Assembly: GCF_002723835.1 (NCBI RefSeq)
Contig: NZ_BEWG01000084.1
Span: 1 to 49,322, forward strand
Source: Mycobacterium sp. shizuoka-1
Lineage (GTDB): Bacteria; Actinomycetota; Actinomycetes; Mycobacteriales; Mycobacteriaceae
DNA: 49,322 nt
Direction: 5' to 3'
Position numbers and translations under genes: made by a program. Below are positions 32,901-39,027 of this stretch, one piece after another; the first letter of the stretch is position 1, and each line of letters starts with the position of its first letter. Under the pieces are notes generated by a model. It was not told the DNA's origin. It saw nothing but the letters and a program-made list of their open reading frames with translations, and searched no databases.

Positions 32901-33857
32901 TGGTCGGTTACCGGCAGCGTGGTGGCCACCTTCGACACGGCCAAGAACACCTTCGTCGGTTCCACCAGCACCGACATCATGACCGGCGGGCAGTTGTTCC
33001 TCAACGACGGTGGTGTCCCCATCTCCGCGACGGCGAGCCCCGACAACACGAGGCTGTACGTCGTAACGCCCTACACCGCTACCGGCGGCCTGGGTGGAAT
33101 CTCGGTCATCGACACCGGTTTGCATGTGCAAAGCCTTCCGTTGCCGGTGACGACGACGACCGAAGCGGTCGTGTCGCGTATTCCTCGCGACTCCGACACG
33201 ATCTATGCGGAGAAGGTTCGCGGCTCAGACGGCAAGGTCCGGATGATCGTGTACATGTCCGGAATCGCGCCGGGTGTCAACGAGTCGACTCTCAACTCCA
33301 TCACCAGCAACTTCGGATCTCTCCGCGAGGATGTGGAGGACTACATCGACTTGGCGTATGAGGAATTCAGCAAGGACGGGCCCATCGAGGAGATCGAACT
33401 CGTGGGCCACAGCAACGGCGGGCAACAGATGCAGCTCTACGCGGCTTCGGGTAAGTACGCCGCAGAAGTGACGTCGGTGGTCGTGGTGGGAGCGCCACTG
33501 ATCAAGAAGGCGAGCGAGTTCCACAGCGATGCACTGGCATTCATCGACGAGAACGACCCGGTGCCGATCAACTTCAGCCACTGGGCCGATGCCGATGTCG
33601 ATTGGGATACCGATCCCGCGGATAGCAAAGACATCATCTGGTACGAATCAGAGCCGCCCATTCCGGGGACCGGGCTGCACGTGCTCGACGTGAAGTACCA
33701 CGACATCGCCGTGTACCTGGGGATAGCGGCACAGTTCGATGCCCAAGCCCAGTTGTCGTCTGCGCCAGCGGTTGACCGGCAACTTCTGGCGAATATCAAA
33801 CGGTTCGGTGGAATTCGTCTCGATTCACGGCAGGCGCTGCAGATCATCGTGTCGTGA
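29991..33857 (+). CDS. Giant exported protein: VCBS/cadherin-like repeats, beta-propeller and C-terminal lipase-like domain
   Basis: The protein has 1288 residues. The signal peptide follows an Arg-rich leader ('RRRRARGRRRAPYQWLGAGA') and ends 'GVAHA'. A low-complexity region and a helical region follow (about 190-270). Then come at least four tandem Ig/cadherin-like repeats with 'NDTDADGD', 'FTYTP.A.Y.G.D.F.Y' and 'INDAPVAGDDAATLDEDTS' patterns (about 285-670), a beta-propeller built of 'SPDG..LYV....' and 'VIDT.T..V' blades (about 680-1050), and a C-terminal alpha/beta-hydrolase-like domain with 'IELVGHSNGGQQMQLYA' (Ser near 1140), 'FIDENDPVPI' and 'KYHDIAVYL'. I prefer ATG 29991 (GGGGGA upstream); ATG 29922 is an in-frame alternative with GGTAGG. 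Confidence 0.82.
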   Translation: MVRESDAHRQFASSSRRRRARGRRRAPYQWLGAGALALGLGTAMAGGTGVAHADVGGSQTSSTGHSGHSGRTAPSARHSSVSGPTRRSAPAPVTTSQSDRAPVTVDNAVTEGPGRISLGRRQPGPRLPSAPGAPLFAAVLGAVREVESAVHRRVSFGPSTTTSLVEQDVSTTPSAAVARATAADAGSPTEAEREQSVADLNMSVGWIPGVGTVLNGLSLVSDFLDFTIAALRGDTADMGDEVADMTVDVIGMIPVVGAPLAGTIARLRVPDPAPGDHAPSPGTDTFTTDEDTPLIDNVLSNDTDADGDVLTATLKKGPAHGVVSLEADGSFTYTPTADYYGADVFTYIVSDGPKSKTGTVKITVNPINDAPVAGDDAATLDEDTSAVIAVLSNDSDADHDPLSVVEATAPGHGTISLGANGAITYTPTANYNGSDSFDYTVSDGNGGTATATVHLTVNPVSDVAVEVSTDPATGVATGTAVSTDPEAGPLTYSGSTTTAKGAVVVAADGSFTYTPTTTARHESARVGAGSAQTTDTFTITATDAAGGTTTIAVSVAIAPANAAPVIAIPTVGTPNTSTGVVTGTVTATDPDGDVLVYSTPRSTALGSVVINSGTGVFTYTPTDAARRTATASTTDSFTVTVDDGYGGVTTTTVTVSVAPVGSASSAKPAKLVTSIPAYADGTEAAAPIYVVTDPNGLRAYAINANVSGGISISVVDTVTNKLVGTPLTTSYQAGGAALSADGRFLYVSDTARGVVSVINTTGDTLTVDSEIALGISPGDVVASPDGAAMYVTNYASDGDSSVASISVIDTTTRRVVGDPISLDLAPSTLMVSPDSARLFVLDPRSGQVAIVDTHSRTVTATVQVGQAFGAAVMSPDGNAIYLANSLPAATSGISVVDTVHASVADPIATDYLALYLTISPDGKRLYAADNAMYLRVIDTATKKVIGGASFSAAPRMLAPSADGTRVFVVSWSVTGSVVATFDTAKNTFVGSTSTDIMTGGQLFLNDGGVPISATASPDNTRLYVVTPYTATGGLGGISVIDTGLHVQSLPLPVTTTTEAVVSRIPRDSDTIYAEKVRGSDGKVRMIVYMSGIAPGVNESTLNSITSNFGSLREDVEDYIDLAYEEFSKDGPIEEIELVGHSNGGQQMQLYAASGKYAAEVTSVVVVGAPLIKKASEFHSDALAFIDENDPVPINFSHWADADVDWDTDPADSKDIIWYESEPPIPGTGLHVLDVKYHDIAVYLGIAAQFDAQAQLSSAPAVDRQLLANIKRFGGIRLDSRQALQIIVS

Positions 33858-33904
33858 TCGTGGTGTGCGTCGGCCCCGACGAATCCGGCAGTGCATCCTC
33901 AAAC

Positions 33905-33918
33905 TAGAACGTGTTACA
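33905..33918. promoter_or_regulatory. KstR-type operator
   Basis: TAGAACGTGTTACA fits the published KstR consensus TNNAACNNGTTNNA at every fixed position. It overlaps TACAGT (33915-33920), a -10-like hexamer, 24 bases before the ATG of the DUF1295 gene, a repressor-like position. KstR is the TetR repressor of mycobacterial cholesterol catabolism. Confidence 0.7.
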
Positions 33919-33941
33919 GTTCGGCCGCGGTAGGAGGGTGC

Positions 33942-34838
33942 ATGACTGTGACGCCGAACCGGGCCGGTTCTCTGTATTTGGTCACGCTGGCGTATGTCCT
34001 GGCGGTCGGGGCCGGCGCGGCCTGGCTGCTGTGGGGTCCGTCGGCGACCGGCCGGCTATGGCTGGACGCGCTGATCGCCGACGTCATCGCCACGCTCGTG
34101 GTGTTCGTGTTCTCCCGCGCCTACCGCAACTCCAGCTTCTATGACGCCTTCTGGAGCGTGATCCCGCCGCTGCTGCTGATCTACTGGTGGGCCGCGGGCC
34201 CGCTGGGTCTGGATTCGCTGCGCTGCTGGCTGATCCTGATCGTGGTCATGTACTGGGCGGTGCGGCTGACCGGCAACTGGGTCTACAGCTTCCCCGGCCT
34301 GCACCACGAGGACTGGCGCTACCCGCTGCTGCGGGAGAGCGCCGGGCGCTGGGAGTTCCTCGCCGACCTGTTCGGCATCCACCTCGTCCCCACCCTGCAG
34401 GTGTTCCTCGGCATGCTCCCGGTCTATGTCGCGGTCACCACCCCCGGCTCCGGCCTGATGTCGCTGAGCTGGATCGCGTTCGCCGTCGGCATCGCGGCCG
34501 TCACCCTCGAGCTGGTCGCCGACACCCAGATGCACCGCTTCGTGCGCGACAAGGTGCCCGGCGCGGTGATGGACCGCGGGCTGTGGGCGTGGTCGCGGCA
34601 CCCGAACTACTTCGGCGAGGTCAGCTTCTGGTTCGCCCTGGCGCTGTTCGGCGTGGCCGCCGCCCCGGGCTCGGCGTGGTGGCTGTTCGTCGGGGTGATC
34701 GCGATGGTGGCGATGTTCCTGGGCGCCAGCATCCCGATGATGGAGAAGCGCAGCCTGGCGCGACGCCCGCAGTATCAGGACGTCATCGACCGGGTGCCGA
34801 TGCTGATTCCCCGCCCCCCGCGAAAGGCCGCCGTATGA
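33942..34838 (+). CDS. DUF1295 (steroid 5-alpha-reductase-like) membrane protein
   Basis: The protein has 298 residues with about seven membrane segments. The signature 'LWAWSRHPNYFGEVSFWF' (about residue 212-229) is the NADPH-site motif of the DUF1295/ICMT-steroid reductase superfamily. 'FYDAFWSVIPPLLLIYW' and 'RLTGNWVYSFPGLHHEDWRY' are further family blocks. AGGAGG precedes the ATG by 5-6 bases. A KstR-type box in the promoter suggests control by the cholesterol regulator, so a role in sterol reduction is plausible but inferred. Its stop overlaps the start of the FAD oxidoreductase (ATGA). Confidence 0.9.
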   Translation: MTVTPNRAGSLYLVTLAYVLAVGAGAAWLLWGPSATGRLWLDALIADVIATLVVFVFSRAYRNSSFYDAFWSVIPPLLLIYWWAAGPLGLDSLRCWLILIVVMYWAVRLTGNWVYSFPGLHHEDWRYPLLRESAGRWEFLADLFGIHLVPTLQVFLGMLPVYVAVTTPGSGLMSLSWIAFAVGIAAVTLELVADTQMHRFVRDKVPGAVMDRGLWAWSRHPNYFGEVSFWFALALFGVAAAPGSAWWLFVGVIAMVAMFLGASIPMMEKRSLARRPQYQDVIDRVPMLIPRPPRKAAV

Positions 34839-35965
34839 ACGCGACCAAACCCCGGGTGGTGATCGCAGGCTTCGGTGACAGCGGGGTGCTCACGGCGATC
34901 CGGCTGGCCCGCCACGCCGACATCGTCGGCATCTCGGTCAAGCCGGCTTTGGTGAGCGGTCAGGAGCTGGGGCTGCGGCTCGCCCGGCCCAAGGACTGGG
35001 CCCGCGACAACTGGATCTCGTTCGACAAGTACCGCGCCCTGGACGGGGTGCGCACCGTGCAGGCCACCCTGACCGGCTTGGATCTGGAGAACCGCACCGT
35101 CCATGGCAGCGCACCCGACGGCGCGCCGGTGGCCGAAAGCTACGACGTCCTGGTCATCTCCACCGGCGTGCGCAACGGGTTCTGGCGCCAGCCCACCGTG
35201 CAGACCGCCGACGAGATCGCCGCCGAGCTGACCGCCACCCACAACCGGCTGGCCGACGCGGGTTCGGTGATCATCGTCGGCGGGGGCGCCGCGGCGGTCA
35301 GCGCCGCTGCCAACATCGCCACCGCCTGGCCGGGCAAGAAAGTGGATCTGTACTTCCCGGCCGAGCGGGCGCTCACCGAGCATCATCCGCGGGCGTGGGA
35401 ACGCTTGCAGAACAGGCTGATCGGGCTCGGCGTCGGCCTGCATCCGGGGCATCGGGCGGTGCTGCCCGATGGCTTCGACGGCGCCGAGATCACCGCCGAG
35501 CCGGTGCAGTGGAGCACCGGCCAGCCGCCTGCGCAGGCCGACGCGGTGCTGTGGGCGATCGGGCGGGTCACACCCAACACCGAGTGGCTGCCGCCGGAAC
35601 TGCTCGACGAGCAGGGTTTCGTGCGGGTCACCCCGGAGCTGCAGCTGTGCGGCCATCATCGGGTGTTCGCGATCGGCGACGTGGCGGCCACCGACCCGCT
35701 GCGGGCCTCGGCGCGGGCCAGGGCCGACGGGCTGCTGGCGCACAACATCAAAGCCACGCTGGAGGACCGCCCGCTCAAGCAGTACCGACCCCCGCGGCGG
35801 CGCTGGGGCTCGATCGTCGGCATCCAGGCCGACGGGCTGGAAGTGTTCGCCCCCAACGGCACCGCCTACCGGTTCCCGGCGTGGTCGATCGACCGGGTGC
35901 TGATGCCCTGGATCGTGCGCCGCGGCATCTACAAGGGCGTGCGGGAAAACCGGCCGCTGGCCTGA
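34835..35965 (+). CDS. FAD-dependent NAD(P)H oxidoreductase (AIF/FSP1/NDH-2-like)
   Basis: The protein has 376 residues with two dinucleotide-binding folds: 'RVVIAGFGDSGVLTAIRLA' at the N terminus (a slightly unusual GxGxxG) and 'SVIIVGGGAAAVSAAANIA' in the middle. 'YDVLVISTGVRNG' and the FAD segment 'HRVFAIGDVAATDPLRASA' are typical of the pyridine nucleotide-disulfide oxidoreductase family. No redox-active CxxxxC is present, which favours quinone- or electron-transfer types. It overlaps the DUF1295 gene and should share its KstR-type promoter, so it may supply electrons to, or recycle a cofactor for, the same sterol step (inference). Confidence 0.85.
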   Translation: MNATKPRVVIAGFGDSGVLTAIRLARHADIVGISVKPALVSGQELGLRLARPKDWARDNWISFDKYRALDGVRTVQATLTGLDLENRTVHGSAPDGAPVAESYDVLVISTGVRNGFWRQPTVQTADEIAAELTATHNRLADAGSVIIVGGGAAAVSAAANIATAWPGKKVDLYFPAERALTEHHPRAWERLQNRLIGLGVGLHPGHRAVLPDGFDGAEITAEPVQWSTGQPPAQADAVLWAIGRVTPNTEWLPPELLDEQGFVRVTPELQLCGHHRVFAIGDVAATDPLRASARARADGLLAHNIKATLEDRPLKQYRPPRRRWGSIVGIQADGLEVFAPNGTAYRFPAWSIDRVLMPWIVRRGIYKGVRENRPLA

Positions 35966-35994
35966 ACAAGCTGGTCCCGGGTAGTTCCGCCGAA

Positions 35995-36022
35995 CTGACA
36001 GCGCGAGAACGGACGGTAGGCT
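35995..36022 (+). promoter_or_regulatory. Promoter of the first ESX-2 accessory gene
   Basis: CTGACA (5 of 6 to the -35 consensus), a 16-base spacer and TAGGCT (TANNNT -10) end 7 bases before the GTG at 36030. This predicts a leaderless or nearly leaderless transcript. Confidence 0.55.
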
Positions 36023-36029
36023 GCTTCCA

Positions 36030-37103
36030 GTGGCGATCTTCGGCCGGAACTCGGCCCGTCAGCGTCTGAAGAGGGCGACCCAGAGCGCGCTCTCGGTGCC
36101 GGCATTCGACACGCCCGCCGACTGCACACCGTGGGTGATCGGCGGGTTGTGGCCACCGGAGCTGGCGACCGTCACCCCGGCCACGGCGACAGTCGCCGAA
36201 CACCTGAAGCGAGATCTGCAGCGCATCGCGGACACGGCCAACGAGCGGATGGGCGCGCTACGCCACGCCGATCTCCCCGACTTCGCCCGCCGGGCCGAGG
36301 AAGCCAGGATCATCGACTCCGCCCGGGCCTTCGCGGTGCAACGCGTCGAATCGACGATCCGTCAACTGCGTTCTGCAGCAATCGAATTCGACACCGATCC
36401 GGCGATTCCCGTGATCGTCGCCGAACCGGAACCCGAATCACCGCCACAGGCCGAACCGCACGTCGAGCCCGACGACAGGCGCTTGGCCCGGCTGCTGGAA
36501 TTCGTCGCGCGCCAGGAACCCGGCTTGCGGTGGGCGATCGGGGACCGCGCGGATGGAACCACGTTGCTGGTCACCGACCTTGCGCACGGCTGGATCCCGC
36601 CGGGCGTCGCACTGCCCGCCGGTGTCATGCTGCTGGCGCCGGCCAGGAGAGCGGGCCGAATCGGTGAACTGCTCGGTGACGTCATCCGATCCGCGGTCTA
36701 CCACCCGGGCGATCCGTTCACCATGGGCCGCGACGAGACGACGCCGCCGTCACAGAAGCCGCGGGAGCTGCCCCGCCTCGACGACCTCGGGTGGACACTC
36801 GTGGAGGCCACCCATTGGCGTGAGGGCCTGCCCAGGATCGCGCACACGTTGGCCAAGGCAGGGGCCGCCCGCACCGGTGTGGTCGACGCCGAGGTGGACG
36901 TGCTGCGGGTGCACTCCGACACCGCGCGGTATCAGCTGATGGCCCAGTATCCCGACGTCGACCAGGATCTGCTGAGCAACTGCTTACTACTCGCGGCTAC
37001 CGAGGCAATCGCCGTCGCCGACGAGTCGTCGGCCAACTATCACGTCGCCTGGTTCGAAGCCCTCAACGCCCCGCCGCCCAGCCGTTGGGGCACCACAGCG
37101 TGA
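36030..37103 (+). CDS. ESX-2-associated protein (Rv3899c-like, DUF5631/5632 type)
   Basis: The protein has 357 residues with no signal peptide or membrane segment. An N-terminal helical region (about 30-125) contains 'LKRDLQRIADTANERMGALRH'-like heptads, followed by a Pro/Glu-rich linker (about 128-150). A C-terminal alpha/beta domain (about 155-350) includes 'LLVTDLAHGWIPPGVALP' and 'DVLRVHSDTARYQLMAQYPD'. From memory it resembles M. tuberculosis Rv3899c, which lies at the same place next to ESX-2 and carries DUF5631/5632, but I could not compare sequences. The biochemical role is unknown. It is co-oriented with the secretion operon. Confidence 0.72.
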   Translation: MAIFGRNSARQRLKRATQSALSVPAFDTPADCTPWVIGGLWPPELATVTPATATVAEHLKRDLQRIADTANERMGALRHADLPDFARRAEEARIIDSARAFAVQRVESTIRQLRSAAIEFDTDPAIPVIVAEPEPESPPQAEPHVEPDDRRLARLLEFVARQEPGLRWAIGDRADGTTLLVTDLAHGWIPPGVALPAGVMLLAPARRAGRIGELLGDVIRSAVYHPGDPFTMGRDETTPPSQKPRELPRLDDLGWTLVEATHWREGLPRIAHTLAKAGAARTGVVDAEVDVLRVHSDTARYQLMAQYPDVDQDLLSNCLLLAATEAIAVADESSANYHVAWFEALNAPPPSRWGTTA

Positions 37104-37171
37104 CGGGTGAGGCAGGCTGAGGTTGCTGGGGCGTTTTCCACGCCGTTGACCGTGTTCCTCGCGGAAGTGAA

Positions 37172-37200
37172 TTGACGCAGGTAGCGGTGCTCGACATACT
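37172..37200 (+). promoter_or_regulatory. Promoter of the main ESX-2 operon
   Basis: TTGACG, a 17-base spacer and CATACT form a near-consensus SigA-type promoter. The -10 ends 6 bases before the GTG at 37207, predicting a leaderless mRNA for the YbaB-like gene and everything downstream through mycP2. Confidence 0.65.
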
Positions 37201-37206
37201 GGCTAG

Positions 37207-37524
37207 GTGGCGGGATCCGGTAGTGATCGCGAGCTTAGCGACAGGGATCTCGTCGATGCGGTCTTACAGGAACTGAGCGAGGCTGCGCAGCGTTGGGAGG
37301 CGCTCGTCGCTGCTGCCGAGACCGTCACGTACAGCGTCGACCTGGGGGATATACACGCGGTGGCAAACTCCGACGGCAAACTCATCGAGCTCACATTGCA
37401 CCCCGCGGTGGTGACCGATTACAGCCATGGCGAGCTCAGTGACCGGCTGAATCTGGCGTTCGCAGCCCTGCGTGAGGAAGCCGAAACCGACAACCACGCC
37501 CGGTACGGCGGCGAATTGCGGTGA
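37207..37524 (+). CDS. YbaB/EbfC-like ESX-2-associated protein
   Basis: The protein has 105 residues. A helix-strand-strand-helix layout is suggested: 'LVDAVLQELSEAAQRWEALV', then 'VTYSVDLGDIHAVANSDGKL' and 'IELTLHPAVV', then 'SDRLNLAFAALREEAE'. This matches the YbaB/EbfC fold found in several ESX-linked small proteins (EspL-like). It sits where M. tuberculosis carries the small gene Rv3898c. It has an initiating GTG with no leader, and its stop is 4 bases before eccB2. DNA binding is possible for the fold, but in ESX loci the partners are usually Esp proteins. Confidence 0.7.
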   Translation: MAGSGSDRELSDRDLVDAVLQELSEAAQRWEALVAAAETVTYSVDLGDIHAVANSDGKLIELTLHPAVVTDYSHGELSDRLNLAFAALREEAETDNHARYGGELR

Positions 37525-37528
37525 TCCG

Positions 37529-39025
37529 GTGCCGCTGAATCTGTCCAACCGCGACCAGAACTCCGGTCACCTGTTCTACAACCGCCGGCTGCGCGCGGCC
37601 ATCACCCGGTTCTCGGTGCGGATGAAACACGACGACCGCAAGCAGCAGGCCGCGGTCGCGCTGTCGATCGTCTTCGTGCTGATCGGCTGCGGGTGGATGG
37701 CGCTGCTGCATTTCATGAAACCGGCCGGGCTGGTCGGCCAGTCCAACATCATCGGCAACCGCGACACCGGGGCGCTCTACGCGAAGATCGACGATCGGCT
37801 CTACCCCGCGCTGAACCTGACCTCTGCGCGGCTGGCGACGGGAAGCGCGTCGGCGCCGACCTGGGTCAACGCCGCCGAGATCGCCAAGTACCCGACCGGG
37901 CCGATGATCGGGATCCCCGGCGTCCCAGACGATCTGACCGTCTCGGCCAACCCGGTCTCGGCGTGGTCGGTATGTGACACCGCTCCTGCCCGGGGCAGCG
38001 GTCAGCCGCCGGTGGTCACCGCCATCGCGGGGCAGCTGTCCGCCGGCGGACGCGCCCAGCCGATGCGGCCGACCGAGGCGGTGCTGGCCACCCACGGCAC
38101 CGACACTTATCTGGTCTGGAATGGGCAGCGCACCCAGATCGACCCGACCGATCGCTCGGTCACCTTCAACCTGGGACTCGATCCGGGCGCCACCCGTCCG
38201 ATCCAGATATCCAACGCCCTGTTCGACGCCATGCCTGCGACGGAGCCCCTCGTGGTGCCCGTCATTCCGGAGGCGGGCACGCCGTCACGCCTGCTCGACG
38301 GCTCAGTGGTGGGCGCTGTCCTGGAGACCAAGGACTCCAACGGCGCCGTCAGCGGGTTCTACGTACTCCTGCCCGACGGCGTGCAGAAGATCACCGGCTT
38401 CGTCGCCGACCTGTTGCGCACCGCCGACAGCCAGGGCTCGACGACCCCGAAACTGGTCTCGCCGGACAAACTGGTCAACATCCCCGAGTTGACGGTGCTC
38501 AACGTCGACTTCTATCCCACCGGAAAGCTGGATTTCGTCGACACCGATGCCAATCCGGTGACCTGCGTGGGCTGGCAGAAGCAGACCACCGACCGGCAGG
38601 CCGCGGTGACCTTCTTCTCCGGGCGCGGCCTGCCGACCCCGCAGAGCTTGGATTCCCACATTGTGCGGCTGGTGCGGGACAGCCGCGACCCGGACTCCGT
38701 CGAGGCCAACCAGACCCTGATGCTGCCGGGCGCGGCGAATTTCGTCGCGTCGACCAGCGCCGCCATGTCCTCGGACACCCGCGAAAGTCTGTATTGGGTT
38801 TCGCCACAAGGCGTCCGGTACGGCATCGAGTGGGACCAGAACACCCTGCAGGCGCTCGGATTGGATCCACGCCGGGCGGTTCAGGCGCCCTGGCCCATCG
38901 TGCGGACCTTCGCGGCCGGCCCGGCCATCAACCGGGCGACCGCGCTGCTGGCCCGCGACACCATCGACCCCGGAGGGGCGGTGGCCCCGGTGGCTGCCCC
39001 CGGGCAACAGAACGCGGGAGGGTAG
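37529..39025 (+). CDS. eccB2: ESX-2 core component EccB
   Basis: The protein has 498 residues. A cytosolic N terminus starting 'PLNLSNRDQNSGHLFYNRR' precedes one membrane segment ('AVALSIVFVLIGCGWMALLHF', about residues 42-62) and a large periplasmic domain of EccB repeats. 'GPMIGIPGVPDDL', 'VTCVGWQ' and 'VSPQGVRYGI' are typical EccB blocks, and the paired cysteines fit the periplasmic disulfide. EccB forms the membrane complex with EccC, EccD and EccE. GTG at 37529 begins 4 bases after the YbaB-like stop. The length matches the usual ~480-500. Confidence 0.93.
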   Translation: MPLNLSNRDQNSGHLFYNRRLRAAITRFSVRMKHDDRKQQAAVALSIVFVLIGCGWMALLHFMKPAGLVGQSNIIGNRDTGALYAKIDDRLYPALNLTSARLATGSASAPTWVNAAEIAKYPTGPMIGIPGVPDDLTVSANPVSAWSVCDTAPARGSGQPPVVTAIAGQLSAGGRAQPMRPTEAVLATHGTDTYLVWNGQRTQIDPTDRSVTFNLGLDPGATRPIQISNALFDAMPATEPLVVPVIPEAGTPSRLLDGSVVGAVLETKDSNGAVSGFYVLLPDGVQKITGFVADLLRTADSQGSTTPKLVSPDKLVNIPELTVLNVDFYPTGKLDFVDTDANPVTCVGWQKQTTDRQAAVTFFSGRGLPTPQSLDSHIVRLVRDSRDPDSVEANQTLMLPGAANFVASTSAAMSSDTRESLYWVSPQGVRYGIEWDQNTLQALGLDPRRAVQAPWPIVRTFAAGPAINRATALLARDTIDPGGAVAPVAAPGQQNAGG

Positions 39026-39027
39026 CG

